Assembly (NCBI RefSeq): GCF_016462415.1
Contig: NZ_JAEMTF010000017.1
Span: forward strand, 1 to 61,775
DNA length: 61,775 bases
Direction: 5' to 3'
Origin: Williamsia sp.
Lineage (GTDB): Bacteria > Actinomycetota > Actinomycetes > Mycobacteriales > Mycobacteriaceae
Positions 29,770 to 43,575 of this stretch are shown here, in pieces (the first letter of the stretch is position 1; every line of letters begins with the position of its first letter). Below the pieces are notes generated by a model that worked only from the letters and a program-made list of their open reading frames with translations, did not search any database and had not been told where the DNA came from. The position numbers and the translations under genes are program-made.

Positions 29770-32643
29770 CTAACCGCTGTTGCGCAGCGCGGTGGCCAGT
29801 CCGTTCATCGTCAGCTGGATCCCGCGCCGGACCTGCGGGGAGTCGTCGCCGGCACGGAATCGTTTGAGCAGTTCGAGCTGCAGCAGGTTCAACGGCTCGA
29901 GGTACGGGAACCGGTTGAACACCGATCGGGCCAGCGACGCGTTGTCGGCGAGCAGATCGGTGGTCTCGGTGATGTCGAAGTACATCTGCACGGTCCGGTG
30001 GTGCTCGGCGGTGATCATCCCGAAGACACGCTCGCGCAACGACTCGTCGGCCACCAACCGCGAATACCGTTCGGCCAGCCCGAGGTCCGACTTGGCCATC
30101 ACCTGGGCCATGTTCGACATCACTGTCCGGAAGAACGGCCAGCTGCGGTAGTAACCGCGGAGCGTCTCGAGCCGCTCGGGATCACCGTCGATCCATTGCT
30201 CGAACGCCGACCCGGTGCCGTACCAGCCCGGCAACATCACCCGTGACTGCGTCCACGACAGCACCCAGGGGATGGCGCGGAGGTCCGAGATCTTCTCGGT
30301 CTGTTTGCGCGACGCCGGTCGGCTGCCGATGTTGAGCGCACCGATCTCCGACAGCGGCGTGGACGAGGTGAAGTACTCGACGAATCCGGGGGTGTCGTGG
30401 ACCAGCGCGCTGTAGGCACCCCGCGCGAGGGCGGCGAGCTCGTCGAGCACCACATACGCGGCCTCGGCCTCGTCGCCCAGGCCCTCGGTGTCGAGCAGGG
30501 TCGACTCGATTGTCGCCGCCAGGAGCGTCTCCAGGTTGCGACGGGCGAGCACGGGTTCGGCGTACTTGGCCGCGATGACCTCGCCCTGCTCGGTGATGCG
30601 CAACGACCCCTGCACGGCGCCCGGGGGTTGGGCCAGGATCGCGTCGTAGGACGGTCCGCCACCGCGACCGACCGTTCCGCCACGACCGTGGAACAACCGC
30701 AGACGGATCCCGGCCTTCTCCGACGCCTCGACGAGGTCCAGTTCAGCTCGGTACAGGGCCCAGTTCGCGGCCAGGTAGCCGCCGTCCTTGTTGGAGTCGG
30801 AGTAGCCGAGCATGACCTCCTGGATGTCGCCTTGCGCCGACACCAGCGCGCGGTACAGCGGGACGTCCAACGCGGCCAGCAGCGTCGCGGCGCCCTGCTG
30901 CAGGTCCTCGATGGTCTCGAACAAGGGCACGACGCGCACGGTGCAGCGCGGTCCTTCGTCGGCCGAGCCGGGATCGAAGAGCCCGGCCTCCTTGAGCATG
31001 ATCAGCGCCTCGAGCATGTCGCTGACCGAGGTGCACATGCTGATGATGTAGTTCGGGACCGATTCCGGACCGTAGTCGGCGACGGCGCGGGCGCCTGCGG
31101 TGACGATCGCGAGTTCCTTCGCGGCCAGCTCACCGAGCTGGGCACCGGGCCGCACCAACGGGCGCCGATCGGCGAGTTCGCGGGTCAGTAACGCGACCCG
31201 GTCGGCCTCGTCGAGGGAGCAGTAGTCGTCGTGTACCCCCGACCAGGCGAGCAGCTCCGCGATCACCTCCTCGTGCACGTCGGAGTTCTGCCGCATGTCG
31301 AGGCCCGACAAGTGGAACCCGAAGGCGCGCACCGCCTCACGCAGCGTGAGCAGGCGGTCGTCGGCGAGTGGGCCGTCGCGGTTCGCTCGTAGGGACGCGT
31401 CGACGACGTCGAGGTCGGCGAGGAGTTCCGCGGCGGTCGCGTAGGGCGGGGCCTCGGTGTCGACGAACGCGTCGACCAGCGCCTGTGTCTGCGGACCGAA
31501 GCGGTCGTGGGCGGTCGACATCAGTCGCGATCGGATGCGCCGCAGCGCGAGTCGGTACGGCTCGTCGGTCGCGGTGTCGTCGGGGTCGTCGATCCCACCG
31601 AGTGCGACGAGTTCGTCACTGACGGTGACCAGCCGCGAGGACATGCTCAGCTCCTGGGCCAGGATGGTGAGCTGTTCGAGATGGTGGGTCACCGCGGTCT
31701 GCGCGGCCCGTCCGGTGGCCATCGCGACGATCTTGTCGGTGACGAAGGGGTTGCCGTCGCGGTCGCCTCCGATCCACGACCCCATCCGCAGGATCGGCTC
31801 GTCGGTCAACCCGGCGTCGGGGTACTGGTCGCGCAGTTGGTCGCGCAGGGCGGCGTTGATGGTGGGGATCACCGAGAAGAACGCGGCGTCGTAGTACCGC
31901 AGGCCCACCTCGATCTCGTCCTCGATGCGCAGACGCTCGAGGCGGATCAACGCGGTCTGCCACAGCGTCAGCACCTGCCTGCGCAGGGCGGCGGTGACCT
32001 CGGTGTCCTCGTCGGGGGTCAGCTCGGTGCGCCCGCGGAAGCGCATGAGGTCGGTGATGCGACGTTGGGCCTCGAAGACGGTCCGTCGGCGTGTCTCGGT
32101 CGGATGGGCGGTGATCACCGGGACGACCACGGCGTCGGCAAGTGCGCGACCCACCTCCTCGTCGGAGAGGCCGGCCTCGGCGAGTTTGGCGTAGGTCGCG
32201 GTCAGGCTGGAGTCCACGGGCGGGTCGCCGGCGCGGACGTGGATCGCGCGGCGGCGTTCACGGTGGATGTCCTCGGCCAGGTTGGCCAGCAGCGCGAAGT
32301 GGCTGAACGCGCGGATGACGGGGGTTGCCTGCGCCACGTCCAGACCGGCGAGGGTCTCGGCGAGCTCACCGCGGTCGATCTCGGAACGACGCACCCGGAA
32401 GGACTCGACCCGAGCCCGTTCGACCAGGTCGAAGATCTCCTCGCCCGCGTGTTCGCGGACGATGTCACCCAGCAGACCGCCGAGCAGTCGGATGTCCTCG
32501 CGCAGGGGTTCGGTCGCCTGCCTACCGGTGGCGGTCGAGGTGACGCGGACGTCCGAGGGGGCGACGAAGCTCTCGTCCGCGCCGTGCTCGGAGGTGGTGC
32601 GGTCGGACGCGGGACTGCTTGCTGCCGTGGACTGTTCCGTCAT
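29770..32643 (-). CDS. ppc: Phosphoenolpyruvate carboxylase
   Basis: A 957-residue PEP carboxylase, which makes oxaloacetate from PEP and bicarbonate to refill the TCA cycle. The catalytic His180 lies in [13 protein letters not shown], and the second signature [19 protein letters not shown] and the segment [19 protein letters not shown] are intact. The C-terminus [13 protein letters not shown] is the conserved end of the enzyme. The first 45 residues are polar and variable. It is 43 bases downstream of secG in the gap-pgk-tpiA-secG direction, close to the arrangement in Corynebacterium. A GATACT box 6 bases before the ATG could allow separate transcription. Confidence 0.94.
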   Translation of the reverse strand: MTEQSTAASSPASDRTTSEHGADESFVAPSDVRVTSTATGRQATEPLREDIRLLGGLLGDIVREHAGEEIFDLVERARVESFRVRRSEIDRGELAETLAGLDVAQATPVIRAFSHFALLANLAEDIHRERRRAIHVRAGDPPVDSSLTATYAKLAEAGLSDEEVGRALADAVVVPVITAHPTETRRRTVFEAQRRITDLMRFRGRTELTPDEDTEVTAALRRQVLTLWQTALIRLERLRIEDEIEVGLRYYDAAFFSVIPTINAALRDQLRDQYPDAGLTDEPILRMGSWIGGDRDGNPFVTDKIVAMATGRAAQTAVTHHLEQLTILAQELSMSSRLVTVSDELVALGGIDDPDDTATDEPYRLALRRIRSRLMSTAHDRFGPQTQALVDAFVDTEAPPYATAAELLADLDVVDASLRANRDGPLADDRLLTLREAVRAFGFHLSGLDMRQNSDVHEEVIAELLAWSGVHDDYCSLDEADRVALLTRELADRRPLVRPGAQLGELAAKELAIVTAGARAVADYGPESVPNYIISMCTSVSDMLEALIMLKEAGLFDPGSADEGPRCTVRVVPLFETIEDLQQGAATLLAALDVPLYRALVSAQGDIQEVMLGYSDSNKDGGYLAANWALYRAELDLVEASEKAGIRLRLFHGRGGTVGRGGGPSYDAILAQPPGAVQGSLRITEQGEVIAAKYAEPVLARRNLETLLAATIESTLLDTEGLGDEAEAAYVVLDELAALARGAYSALVHDTPGFVEYFTSSTPLSEIGALNIGSRPASRKQTEKISDLRAIPWVLSWTQSRVMLPGWYGTGSAFEQWIDGDPERLETLRGYYRSWPFFRTVMSNMAQVMAKSDLGLAERYSRLVADESLRERVFGMITAEHHRTVQMYFDITETTDLLADNASLARSVFNRFPYLEPLNLLQLELLKRFRAGDDSPQVRRGIQLTMNGLATALRNSG

Positions 32644-32686
32644 CGCACCAGTATCCCGCCCAATGCGACCGGCGGCATCTCGGGCG

Positions 32687-32920
32687 TCAGGAGAGCTTGA
32701 TGTCCAGACCGATGCCGAGGATGAAGATGAACCAGATGACGCCGACGAAGATCGTCAGCCGGTCGAGGTTGCGCTCGACGACGCTGGACCCGGACAGGCT
32801 GGACTGGACGCCACCACCGAACAGGGAAGACAGGCCGCCGCCCTTACCGCGATGCAGCAGCACGAGGATCACCATCAGAACGCTGGTGATGACCAATCCG
32901 ATGTCCAAGACGAACTTCAC
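32687..32920 (-). CDS. secG: Preprotein translocase subunit SecG
   Basis: A 77-residue protein with two membrane helices (about 5-22 and 54-73) joined by a glycine- and serine-rich loop ([18 protein letters not shown]), the hallmark of SecG. It is part of the SecYEG channel. The start is a GTG at 32920 with AAGGAT about 9 bases upstream. It follows tpiA by 65 bases, as in most actinobacteria. Confidence 0.92.
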   Translation of the reverse strand: MKFVLDIGLVITSVLMVILVLLHRGKGGGLSSLFGGGVQSSLSGSSVVERNLDRLTIFVGVIWFIFILGIGLDIKLS

Positions 32921-32985
32921 TGACGGTGATCCTTTTCGTTGTCGCGACGCAAACTCCCGGCGAGTCTACGTGGTCCACCCCTCGA

Positions 32986-33774
32986 TCAGGGCAGCGGTCC
33001 ACCTGCGGCGATCGCGGACAGGGTCGCGAACTCGTCGGACTTGAGCGACGCGCCGCCCACGAGGGCGCCGTCGACATCGGTCTGACCGACGATCTCGCCG
33101 ACGTTCTTCGAGCTCACCGAGCCGCCGTAGAGGACCCGCACCGACGCGGCCACCGTGGCGTCGGCCAGTTCGGCCAGCGTCGATCGGATCGCCGCGCAGA
33201 CCTCCTGCGCGTCGCCCGCACTCGCGACCCGACCGGTGCCGATGGCCCAGACCGGCTCGTAGGCGATGACGACGTTCGCGATCTCGTCGGCCGTCAGGCC
33301 GGCGAGCGAACCCGTCAGCTGCGCGACGTTGTAGGCCACGTGGTCCCCCGCCTCGCGGACGTCGAGGCCCTCACCGATGCAGACGATGGGCGTCAACCCG
33401 TGCCGCAGCGCCGCCTTGGTCTTGCCGAGCACGACCTCGTCGGTCTCGGCGTGCAACGTCCGACGCTCGGAATGCCCGACGACGACGAAGGTGCAGCCCA
33501 GCTTGGCCAGGAACGCACCGCTGATCTCACCGGTGTACGCACCGGAATCGTGCTCCGAGAGATCCTGCGCACCGTAGGTCACCAGCAGCTTGTCGCCGTC
33601 GACGACGGTCTGGACGCTGCGGATGTCGGTGAACGGCGGGATGACCGTCACGTCGACCTTGTCGAAGTACTTCGCGGGGAGCGCGAAGGCGATCTTCTGG
33701 ACGAGTGCGATGGCCTCGAGGTGGTTGAGGTTGCACTTCCAGTTGCCCGCGATCAGCGGCTTGCGGTTTGCCAC
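32986..33774 (-). CDS. tpiA: Triosephosphate isomerase
   Basis: A 262-residue glycolytic enzyme. Active-site residues are Asn11 and Lys13 (GNWKCN), His101 (VVGHSERR) and Glu173 ([11 protein letters not shown]), with the phosphate loop YGGSV near residue 215. The GTG start lies 5 bases after the pgk stop, so the two are tightly coupled. The C-terminal [10 protein letters not shown] is typical. Confidence 0.95.
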   Translation of the reverse strand: MANRKPLIAGNWKCNLNHLEAIALVQKIAFALPAKYFDKVDVTVIPPFTDIRSVQTVVDGDKLLVTYGAQDLSEHDSGAYTGEISGAFLAKLGCTFVVVGHSERRTLHAETDEVVLGKTKAALRHGLTPIVCIGEGLDVREAGDHVAYNVAQLTGSLAGLTADEIANVVIAYEPVWAIGTGRVASAGDAQEVCAAIRSTLAELADATVAASVRVLYGGSVSSKNVGEIVGQTDVDGALVGGASLKSDEFATLSAIAAGGPLP

Positions 33775-33779
33775 GGTTC

Positions 33780-34991
33780 TCAGTCCTCCAGGACCTTCAG
33801 CCCCGGGAGCTCCTTGCCCTCGAGGTATTCCAGCGAGGCGCCACCGCCGGTGGAGATGTGCGAGAACGCATCGTCGGACAGACCGAGGTGGCGGACCGCC
33901 GCGGCGGAGTCACCGCCACCGACGACGCTGAACGCACCCGACGCGGTGGCGCCGGCGATGGCCTCGGCCACCCCCTTCGTGCCCGCCGCGAAGGCGTCGA
34001 ACTCGAACACGCCGGCCGGACCGTTCCAGAAGATGGTCTGCGCCTCGCCCAGCACGGCCGCGAACCGCTTCACCGACTCCGGACCGATGTCGAGACCCAT
34101 CCAGCCGTCCGGGATGTCGCGCACCGAGACCGTCTGGGTGGCGGCGTCGGCGGAGAACGAGTCGGCCACGACCACGTCGACCGGGAGGTGGATGACGTCG
34201 CCGAACCGCTCCAGCAGGTCCTTGCAGACCTCGACCTGATCGTCCTGCAGCAGCGACGTGCCGACCGAGAGTCCCTGGGCGACCAGGAACGTGAACGCCA
34301 TGCCGCCGCCGATGACCAGGGTGTCGACCTTGGGTGCGAGGGCCTCGATGACGCCGAGCTTGTCGGACACCTTCGACCCGCCGAGCACGACCGCGTACGG
34401 CCGCTCGACATCGGCGGTCAGCTTCTGCAGGACCTTGACCTCGGACTCGACGAGTCCACCGGCATAGTGCGGCAACAACTTCGCGACGTCGTAGACCGAC
34501 GCCTGTTCGCGGTGGACCACGCCGAAACCATCGGACACGAACGCACCGTCGTCACCGACGAGTTCGACGAGGGCCTTGGCGAGCGACTCCCGCTCGGAGG
34601 AGTCCTTGGAGGTCTCCCGCGGGTCGAACCGGATGTTCTCCAGGAGCAGGACGTCACCGTCGGTCAGGCCCTCGGCGCGCGCGAGCGCGTCGGTGCCGAC
34701 GACGTCGGATGCGAGCTGGACGTTGCGTCCGAGTTCCTCGCCCAGGCGGGCGGCGACCGGTCCGAGGGAGAACTTCGGATCCGGCTCACCCTTGGGGCGT
34801 CCGAGGTGTGCGGTGACGATCACCGAGGCACCCGCATCGGCCAGGGCCGCGATGGTGGGCGCCGAGGCGATGATGCGTCCGGGGTCGGTGATGGTCTCCC
34901 CGTCCAGCGGGACGTTGAGGTCCGAGCGCACCAGGACGATGCGACCGGCCACGCCCGCGTCGAGCAGATCTTTCAGCGATGCAAGTGCCAT
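33780..34991 (-). CDS. pgk: Phosphoglycerate kinase
   Basis: A 403-residue kinase that makes ATP from 1,3-bisphosphoglycerate. The N-terminal substrate signature is [14 protein letters not shown], with the basic [11 protein letters not shown] region, and the C-terminal nucleotide domain has [10 protein letters not shown] and [11 protein letters not shown]. It lies 19 bases after gap and 5 bases before tpiA, in the standard glycolytic cluster. No good ribosome site precedes the ATG; coupling to gap is likely. Confidence 0.95.
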   Translation of the reverse strand: MALASLKDLLDAGVAGRIVLVRSDLNVPLDGETITDPGRIIASAPTIAALADAGASVIVTAHLGRPKGEPDPKFSLGPVAARLGEELGRNVQLASDVVGTDALARAEGLTDGDVLLLENIRFDPRETSKDSSERESLAKALVELVGDDGAFVSDGFGVVHREQASVYDVAKLLPHYAGGLVESEVKVLQKLTADVERPYAVVLGGSKVSDKLGVIEALAPKVDTLVIGGGMAFTFLVAQGLSVGTSLLQDDQVEVCKDLLERFGDVIHLPVDVVVADSFSADAATQTVSVRDIPDGWMGLDIGPESVKRFAAVLGEAQTIFWNGPAGVFEFDAFAAGTKGVAEAIAGATASGAFSVVGGGDSAAAVRHLGLSDDAFSHISTGGGASLEYLEGKELPGLKVLED

Positions 34992-35010
34992 GAGAGGAGA
35001 TCGACCGCCC

Positions 35011-37127
<2,117 letters not shown>

Positions 37128-37173
37128 CGGTTGCTGTCCTCCTGCCGGGGGTCGCCCCCCAGACTCCTGGTTC

Positions 37174-37190
37174 GTCGGCGTTCCGCCGAC
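37174..37190 (-). terminator. Hairpin between yvcK and whiA
   Basis: GTCGGCG (37174-37180) pairs with CGCCGAC (37184-37190) around a 3-base loop; a second small hairpin, GGGGG/CCCCC, lies at 37147-37159 next to the whiA ribosome site. They may end yvcK transcripts or structure the whiA leader. Confidence 0.4.
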
Positions 37191-37255
37191 TCGTCGCTGC
37201 TGGCCCGTGATCGCGGGCGTCGACACCGTCCCCCGTCGTACTCGCGGCGCCGGGG

Positions 37256-38284
37256 CTACCCGAGCCGGTCTGCCGAAGGCGGTCGGTCGACCGCCCCGAC
37301 AGCGTAGCCATCGGTCTCTTCCTCGCACAGCGTAAGCACCATGGAGGCCAATTTCTCCGGATCGTGTACATGGGTACCCGGCTGTGCGAGGTCGCCCACG
37401 TGTAATCGGGCGCCGAACAGTGCGGCCGCCCGCTCGACGTGCTCGCGTTCCCGCCCGGCCGGCGCCGAACCGGCGTCGACGATGACGTCGTCCACGCGGA
37501 AGTCGTCGGCGTGGGCGTGCAGCACGTGCAGATGGCGTTCCACCGAGAAGCCGCTCGTCTCACCGGGTTCCGGTGCGAGATTCACGAACAACATCCGCCG
37601 GGCCGAGGTCGCCTTGAGCGCCGCGAGCTGCTCGGGCACGAGGACGTGCGGGATGACGCTGGAGAACCACGATCCGGGGCCGAGCACCACGAGATCGGCG
37701 GCGGCGATGGCGTCGAGCGCCTCCGGACAGGCGGGCGGATCGGCCGGGAGGAGACGGACGCGTCGGACGGTGCCCGGGGTGGTGGCCACCGCGACCTGAC
37801 CGGCGATGCTGCGGCTGATCCGCGGGTCGGCCTCGAGCCCGGAGACCTCCGCCTCGATGTTCAGCGGCACCGCGGACATGGGCAGTACCCGACCGGGGAC
37901 TCCGAACAGCTCCATCACGGCGTCGAGAGCCGATACCGGATCGCCGAGCTCCTCGGTGAGGCCCGCGAGCAGCAGGTTGCCCACCGGGTGTCCCGCCAGC
38001 GCCCCGCGCCCACCGAATCGGTGCTGCAGCAGTGCCACCCAGCGGTCCCGACCACCGGCCGGTTCGTGCTCACCGCCCGCCGACATCAACGCCGCGATCG
38101 CCATCCGCAGATCCCCCGGCGGGATGACGCCGAGTTCTGATCTCAACCGGCCCGACGACCCGCCGTCGTCGGCGACGGTGACCACGGCGGTCACCTCGTC
38201 GCTGAGCCGACGCATGGCACTCAGGGTGGCGTGCAGACCGTGACCGCCGCCGAGGGCGACGATCTTGCCCATCGCGCGGCTCAT
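37256..38284 (-). CDS. yvcK: YvcK/CofD-like UDP-sugar-binding protein
   Basis: A 342-residue YvcK family protein, also called GlmR or CuvA, with the motif [19 protein letters not shown] at the N-terminus and [13 protein letters not shown]. These proteins bind UDP-GlcNAc and support growth on gluconeogenic carbon and cell-wall synthesis in Bacillus and mycobacteria. The fold is related to the F420 enzyme CofD, but context with rapZ and whiA identifies YvcK. Its ATG overlaps the rapZ stop as ATGA. Confidence 0.9.
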   Translation of the reverse strand: MSRAMGKIVALGGGHGLHATLSAMRRLSDEVTAVVTVADDGGSSGRLRSELGVIPPGDLRMAIAALMSAGGEHEPAGGRDRWVALLQHRFGGRGALAGHPVGNLLLAGLTEELGDPVSALDAVMELFGVPGRVLPMSAVPLNIEAEVSGLEADPRISRSIAGQVAVATTPGTVRRVRLLPADPPACPEALDAIAAADLVVLGPGSWFSSVIPHVLVPEQLAALKATSARRMLFVNLAPEPGETSGFSVERHLHVLHAHADDFRVDDVIVDAGSAPAGREREHVERAAALFGARLHVGDLAQPGTHVHDPEKLASMVLTLCEEETDGYAVGAVDRPPSADRLG

Positions 38285-39240
38285 TCGCGTCCCAGGTCGC
38301 GGTGGACCACCCGGACGGCGAACGCGCGGCCCTCCGCGGTGTCGGGCACGTCAGGAGCGTCGGCGGTGGCGGTCGACAGACGTGTCCGCAGCTGTTCGGA
38401 CATCGCCACGCTGCGATGCTTGCCGCCGGTGCACCCGACGGCGACGGTCATGTAGCGCTTGCCCTCTCGCTCGTATCCCCGTGCCGTGAGGCGGATCACG
38501 CGTTCGAACGCGTCGAGGTAGTCCGAGGCGCCCGGCTGACCGAGGACGTATTCCGAGACCGGCGACTCGAGACCGTTGTGGTCTCGGAGTTCGGGCACCC
38601 AGTACGGGTTGGGCAGGAAGCGCACGTCGGCGACGAGATCGGCGTCGATCGGCAGACCGTACTTGAAACCGAACGACTGGAACGCGATCCGCACCTCGGT
38701 GGTCGACGGCTGGGCGAACGCGTTGTCGACGATTCGGCGCAGCGCGGTGACCGACAGGTCGGAGGTGTCGACGACCAGATCCGCCGTCTCCGACACCTTC
38801 GCCAACACGGCGCGTTCACGCGCGATCGCTTCGATCAGGGTTCCGTTGTCCTGCAGCGGATGTGAGCGACGAACCTGCTCGAAACGACGCACCAGCGCGG
38901 CGTCGCCGGCATCGAGGAACAACAATCGGGGGTGCTGACCGAGGGCCTCGAGCTCCTCGCGGACGTCGGACACCTCGGCGCTGAACGACTCCGCGCCCGC
39001 CCGCATCACCAGTGCCAGTCGGGTGATCGACGGGTCGTCGCTCTGCGCCACACCGACCATGCTGGTGATCAGCGACGCGGGGACGTTGTCGGCGACGTAC
39101 CACCCGAGGTCCTCGAGCAGCTTCGCCACCGTGCCGCGACCGGCGCCGGACATCCCGGTGACGAGCAGGACGTCGATCTGTCGCCCGGCCGTCGCGCCGG
39201 GCACCATGTCGGTGCCGGTCGCGGGGTCCCGGTCAGCCAT
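38281..39240 (-). CDS. rapZ: RNase adapter protein RapZ
   Basis: A 319-residue nucleotide-binding protein of the RapZ/YvcJ family. In E. coli RapZ guides RNase E to small RNAs that control amino-sugar synthesis; the actinobacterial role is not settled. The N-terminal P-loop reads GMSGAGRGT (29-37), with arginine where most P-loops have lysine. The C-terminal domain has [26 protein letters not shown] and [15 protein letters not shown], strongly conserved. The ATG at 39240 overlaps uvrC by 8 bases. Confidence 0.92.
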   Translation of the reverse strand: MADRDPATGTDMVPGATAGRQIDVLLVTGMSGAGRGTVAKLLEDLGWYVADNVPASLITSMVGVAQSDDPSITRLALVMRAGAESFSAEVSDVREELEALGQHPRLLFLDAGDAALVRRFEQVRRSHPLQDNGTLIEAIARERAVLAKVSETADLVVDTSDLSVTALRRIVDNAFAQPSTTEVRIAFQSFGFKYGLPIDADLVADVRFLPNPYWVPELRDHNGLESPVSEYVLGQPGASDYLDAFERVIRLTARGYEREGKRYMTVAVGCTGGKHRSVAMSEQLRTRLSTATADAPDVPDTAEGRAFAVRVVHRDLGRE

Positions 39241-41383
39241 CGCTGTTCCCATCTGTTCGCGAATCCTGTGTCCGCTCGGTCGATCCTGCCTGCTGTGGCC
39301 CCGGCGCACCGGATGAGGACTCGACCACCGGACCGGCCAGGGCCATCTGGACGGCCTTCGCGGTGGACTGACCGATGCCCGGCACGGTCGCGATCTCCTC
39401 GATCGACGCATCGCGCAGCCGGGCCACCGAACCGAAGTGGGACACCAGCGCGGCCCGGCGGGTCTGGCCGAGTCCGGGGACACCGTCGAGAACCGACGCC
39501 GTCATCCGCTTGCTGCGCTTGCTGCGGTGGAACGTGATCGCGAACCGGTGGGCCTCGTCGCGCACGCGCTGCAGGAGGAACAGCGCCTCACTGGTACGCG
39601 GGAAGATCACCGGGTCGTCGTCATCGGGTACCCACACCTCCTCGAGGCGTTTGGCCAACCCGATCACGGCCACGTCGTCGATGCCGAGCTCACGCAACAC
39701 CTCGGCCGCGGCGCGCACCTGCGGGCCACCACCGTCGACCACGAACAGGTTCGGGGGGTAGGCGAAACGGCGGGGCCGACCGGTGGCCGGGTCGATCGAC
39801 GCCTCGGGGGCGAGGTCTCCACCGTTGTCGTCGGCCCCCGTGGATGCGTCCGGGTTCGCCGGCACCGGACCACTCTCGAGCACCACACCCGCGTCGGGTC
39901 GACCGTCGGCGCGATAGCGCAGGAACCGGCGACGGGTCACCTCCGCGATCGACGCGACGTCGTCGGAACGACCGTCTCCGGCAGCCTCTTTGATCGCGTA
40001 GTGCCGGTAGTCGGACTTGCGGGGCAGGCCGTCCTCGAAGACGACGAGCGAGGCGACGACGTCGGTTCCCTGCACGTGCGAGATGTCGATGCACTCGATC
40101 CGCAGGGGCGCGATGTCGAGTCCGAGGGTCTCCTGGATCTCGGTGAGTGCCGCCGACCGGGTCGTGAGGTCTCCCGCCCTGCGCAGCTTGTGCTGGGTCA
40201 GCGCCTCCCCCGCGTTGCGTTCTACGGTCTCGAACAGCGCCTTCTTGTCGCCGCGTTGCGGCACGCGCAGATCGACGTTCGACCCGCGCAGCCCCGACAG
40301 CCACCGGGTGAACTCCGGGGCATCCGGCGGCAGCACCGGGACGAGCACCTCGCGCGGAACGGGCTCGGCGCCCTCGTGGTCGGAGTCGACGCTCACCGTG
40401 GCGTCCTGGTCGACCTGGGCGCCGTAGAACTGGGTCAGGAACTGCCCGACCTGCTCGCCGAGGTCGGGGGTGTCGTCGTCGCTGTCGGTGGTCGCGTTGA
40501 GAACGTCGGTGCGTTCGACCACCCACCCGCGCTCGCCCCGGACACGACCGCCGCGGACGTGGAAGATCTGCACCGACACCTCGAGCTGGTCGGCCACCAT
40601 GGCGACCACGTCGGCATCGGTGCCGTCGCCGAGGACGACCGCCTGCTTCTCCAGGGCGCGACGGAGCGCACCGACGTCGTCACGCAGACGCGCGGCTCGC
40701 TCGAAGTCGAGATCGGCTGCTGCGGCGGCCATCTGGTTGTCGAGGTGCTTGATCATCCGGTCGGTGCGACCGGCGAGGAAGTCGCAGAAGTCCTGGACGA
40801 TCTCGCGGTGCTCGGCCGCGTCGACCCGACCCACGCAGGGCGCGGCGCACTTGTCGATGTAGCCCAGCAGGCACGGACGGTCGATCTGACGGTGGCGTTT
40901 GAACACACCGGCCGAGCACGTACGGGCGGGGAACACACGCGTCAGCAGGTCCAGGGTCTCGCGGATGGCCCAGGCGTGCGAGTACGGGCCGAAGTAGCGG
41001 ACGCCCTTGCGCCTCGGTCCGCGGTAGACGAACAACCGCGGGTACTCCTCGTTCAGCGTGACCGCGAGCATCGGGTACGTCTTGTCGTCGCGGTAGCGGA
41101 CGTTGAACCGCGGGTCGAACTCCTTGATCCAGTTGTATTCGAGCTGCAGCGCCTCGACCTCGGTGCCGACCACCGTCCACTCGACGGAGGCGGCGGTGGT
41201 GACCATCCGCCGTGTCCGCGGGTGCAGCGTGGCCAGGTCGGCGAAGTAGGAGGTGAGCCGTGAGCGGAGGTTCTTCGCCTTGCCGACGTAGATGACGCGG
41301 CCATAGGTGTCCCGGAACTTGTAGACGCCGGGGTGGACCGGAATGCTCCCCGGCGCCGGGCGGTACGTGGTCGGATCGGGCAC
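39233..41383 (-). CDS. uvrC: Excinuclease ABC subunit C
   Basis: A 716-residue UvrC, which makes both cuts in nucleotide excision repair. It has an N-terminal GIY-YIG nuclease ([24 protein letters not shown], from 19), a cysteine cluster ([13 protein letters not shown]), a UVR domain that binds UvrB ([14 protein letters not shown]), the RNase H-like nuclease ([26 protein letters not shown]) and a C-terminal helix-hairpin-helix. A region of acidic residues before the RNase H domain is longer than in E. coli. The GTG at 41383 follows TAACCT by 7 bases, a leaderless start. Confidence 0.95.
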   Translation of the reverse strand: MPDPTTYRPAPGSIPVHPGVYKFRDTYGRVIYVGKAKNLRSRLTSYFADLATLHPRTRRMVTTAASVEWTVVGTEVEALQLEYNWIKEFDPRFNVRYRDDKTYPMLAVTLNEEYPRLFVYRGPRRKGVRYFGPYSHAWAIRETLDLLTRVFPARTCSAGVFKRHRQIDRPCLLGYIDKCAAPCVGRVDAAEHREIVQDFCDFLAGRTDRMIKHLDNQMAAAAADLDFERAARLRDDVGALRRALEKQAVVLGDGTDADVVAMVADQLEVSVQIFHVRGGRVRGERGWVVERTDVLNATTDSDDDTPDLGEQVGQFLTQFYGAQVDQDATVSVDSDHEGAEPVPREVLVPVLPPDAPEFTRWLSGLRGSNVDLRVPQRGDKKALFETVERNAGEALTQHKLRRAGDLTTRSAALTEIQETLGLDIAPLRIECIDISHVQGTDVVASLVVFEDGLPRKSDYRHYAIKEAAGDGRSDDVASIAEVTRRRFLRYRADGRPDAGVVLESGPVPANPDASTGADDNGGDLAPEASIDPATGRPRRFAYPPNLFVVDGGGPQVRAAAEVLRELGIDDVAVIGLAKRLEEVWVPDDDDPVIFPRTSEALFLLQRVRDEAHRFAITFHRSKRSKRMTASVLDGVPGLGQTRRAALVSHFGSVARLRDASIEEIATVPGIGQSTAKAVQMALAGPVVESSSGAPGPQQAGSTERTQDSRTDGNSDG

Positions 41384-41390
41384 GCCGTCC

Positions 41391-41396
41391 AGGTTA
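41391..41396 (-). promoter_or_regulatory. -10 box of uvrC, leaderless
   Basis: Minus-strand TAACCT followed by 7 bases and the GTG at 41383. Confidence 0.6.
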
Positions 41397-41424
41397 GTAC
41401 GGCACACAGACGTGCCCGACTTGT

Positions 41425-41430
41425 TAGCGT
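41425..41430 (+). promoter_or_regulatory. -10 box of ggt, leaderless
   Basis: TAGCGT followed by 6 bases and the ATG at 41437. The uvrC box faces the other way 28 bases off. Confidence 0.5.
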
Positions 41431-41436
41431 CGGCGG

Positions 41437-43395
41437 ATGAAGGTGCACCCCCGTCCCGCTCGCAGCATGGCCGTTCTCGCCGTCGCCGCCATCGCCCTGA
41501 CCTCGGTCGCCTGTGGCGACGACGGTTCCACCGCGTCCGGACCCGACTCGGGGACGTGTACGAATGTGGCCAACGGGACACCGGTCGCGGCCGCGTCGGC
41601 CACCTCGGGGGCGCCGCCGAGTCGCGACATCGCCACCAACCCGGAGGTGGCCACCGGCTACCGGACGCAGATGACACCGGTGCGCACCGGGTCGTACTCC
41701 GTGGTCACCGCCAACCCCCTGGCGACCAAGGCCGCGTGCGACGTCGTCCGCGACGGCGGCAGCGCCGCGGACGGGCTGGTGGCCGCGCAGGCCGTCCTCG
41801 GTCTGGTGGAGCCGCAGGCCACCGGCATTGGTGGCGGTGCCTTCCTCGTCTACTACGACGCGGCGTCGAAATCGGTGCAGGCCTACGACGGCCGGGAGAC
41901 CGCGCCGGCCGCGGCGACGGGCGACTACCTGCGGTACGTCAGCCCGACCGAGCGCACCGAGCCCGTTCCGTCGGCGCGAGCGAGTGGACGGTCGATCGGC
42001 ACCCCGGGCGTCCTGCGGATGCTCGAGATGGCGCAGTCCGACCACGGCGTGAAGAAGTGGGGTGACCTCTTCGCCCCCGCGGTGACGTTGGCGGACAACG
42101 GCTTCGCGATCAGCCCACGGATGGCGGCTGCGATCGCGGACAGCAGAACCGATCTGGTCGCCGATCCGGAGGCGAAGGCGTACTTCCTCAACCCGGATGG
42201 GACCCCGAAAGCCGCGGGCACCACGCTGAACAACCCGGCCTACGCGAAATCCCTCGGCGCCATCGCGAGCGAGGGACCCGATGCGTTCTACACCGGTGCG
42301 ATCGCCCGCGACATCGTCGACAAGGTGGGGTCGACCGCCGGCGGCATGACGCCCGGCCTGACCACCCTCGAGGACCTGGCGGGTTACCGCGCCCGAAAGC
42401 GGGAATCACTGTGCACCACCTACCGCAGCCACGTCCTGTGTGGGATGCCGCCGCCGTCGTCCGGCGGTATCACCGTCGCCTCGGCCATGGGGATCCTGTC
42501 GAACTTCGACCTGGCCTCGATGGGTCCGCGTGACCGGAACCGCAACGGCGGGGTGCCGACCGCGCAGGCCGTGCACCTGATCTCCGAGGCCGAACGACTT
42601 GCCTACGCCGATCGCGACAAGTACGTCGCCGACACCGATTTCGTCCCGCTGCCGGGCGGTTCACTTGCTGCGCTCACCGACCCCGCCTATCTGAAGAAGC
42701 GTGCGTCGCTGATCGATCCGAACCGTTCGATGGGCGAGGCACAGGCGGGTGACTTCGGACCGGTGCCCGCGGGCGTGGTGCCGACCCCGGAGCACGGGAC
42801 GAGCCAGATCGTAGTCATCGACAAGAAGGGGGACGCCGCGTCGATGACGACGACGGTCGAGTCCGCGTTCGGGTCGTTCCACATGGTCGACGGGTTCATC
42901 CTGAACAACCAGCTCACCGACTTCTCCGCCGACCCGGTCGACGAATCCGGTGCGCCGGTGGCCAACCGGGTCGAGCCGGGTAAGCGACCGCGGAGCTCGA
43001 TGTCGCCGACCCTGGTCTTCGACACCGCCGACGGCGGTCGTGGGGATCTGGTCGCCGCGGTGGGCTCCCCCGGTGGTTCGGTGATCATCCAGTTCGTCAT
43101 CAAGACGCTCGTCGGGATCCTGGATTGGGGGCTCGATCCGCAGCAGGCGGTGTCAGGAGTCGACTTCGGGGCCGCCAACACCCCGACCACGAACGTCGGC
43201 GGCGAGCATCCCGGCATCGATCCGACCGACAACGGTGACCGCGACCCACTGGTCCTCGCGCTACGGAAGATGGGGCACCAGGTGTCGGTCGCCGATCAGT
43301 CGTCCGGGCTGGCCGCCGTAGTCCGCGACCGCGACGGATGGATCGGTGGAGCCGATCCCCGCCGCGAGGGCGAGGTCATGGGCGACACCCGCTGA
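41437..43395 (+). CDS. ggt: Gamma-glutamyltransferase, secreted lipoprotein
   Basis: A 652-residue N-terminal-nucleophile hydrolase that cleaves gamma-glutamyl bonds such as in glutathione-like peptides. The proenzyme would cut itself before Thr455 ([10 protein letters not shown]), where the common T-S/T-H motif reads T-S-Q. Other family signatures are [15 protein letters not shown] and [17 protein letters not shown] and [13 protein letters not shown] signal peptide ends in SVAC with Cys26, an atypical but plausible lipobox, so the enzyme probably sits on the outer face of the membrane. It is not part of the conserved gene order and is followed by the inverted-repeat region, so it looks like a local insertion. 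Confidence 0.9.
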   Translation: MKVHPRPARSMAVLAVAAIALTSVACGDDGSTASGPDSGTCTNVANGTPVAAASATSGAPPSRDIATNPEVATGYRTQMTPVRTGSYSVVTANPLATKAACDVVRDGGSAADGLVAAQAVLGLVEPQATGIGGGAFLVYYDAASKSVQAYDGRETAPAAATGDYLRYVSPTERTEPVPSARASGRSIGTPGVLRMLEMAQSDHGVKKWGDLFAPAVTLADNGFAISPRMAAAIADSRTDLVADPEAKAYFLNPDGTPKAAGTTLNNPAYAKSLGAIASEGPDAFYTGAIARDIVDKVGSTAGGMTPGLTTLEDLAGYRARKRESLCTTYRSHVLCGMPPPSSGGITVASAMGILSNFDLASMGPRDRNRNGGVPTAQAVHLISEAERLAYADRDKYVADTDFVPLPGGSLAALTDPAYLKKRASLIDPNRSMGEAQAGDFGPVPAGVVPTPEHGTSQIVVIDKKGDAASMTTTVESAFGSFHMVDGFILNNQLTDFSADPVDESGAPVANRVEPGKRPRSSMSPTLVFDTADGGRGDLVAAVGSPGGSVIIQFVIKTLVGILDWGLDPQQAVSGVDFGAANTPTTNVGGEHPGIDPTDNGDRDPLVLALRKMGHQVSVADQSSGLAAVVRDRDGWIGGADPRREGEVMGDTR

Positions 43396-43401
43396 TCGGC
43401 G

Positions 43402-43508
43402 ACACGGTTGCTGACTGTGTGCGAAGCGCCATCGAGTGTGCGCCGTTCCGAGCACATCTCACGGTGGGCGCTCAGCACACTCGACGGCAGGTTTCCACAC
43501 AATCAGCC
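43402..43508. repeat. Long inverted repeat, unit 1 (arms A and B)
   Basis: Arm A is 43402-43441 and arm B, inverted and diverged, about 43475-43508. The inner 10 bases TCGAGTGTGC (43432-43441) are matched exactly by GCACACTCGA (43475-43484), with a GTGTGnnAA block conserved further out. About 33 bases separate the arms. As RNA it would make one long imperfect hairpin. It lies just downstream of the ggt stop. Confidence 0.7.
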
Positions 43509-43575
43509 CCGGGTTGCCCAGCACACAGGCACCGGGACCCGCTGAGCGGCGGTGCGATCGTGGCACGGAACGCCA

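Noticed and set aside
39437-41263. A 608-residue open frame on the plus strand
   Set aside because: Antisense to uvrC; no family features.
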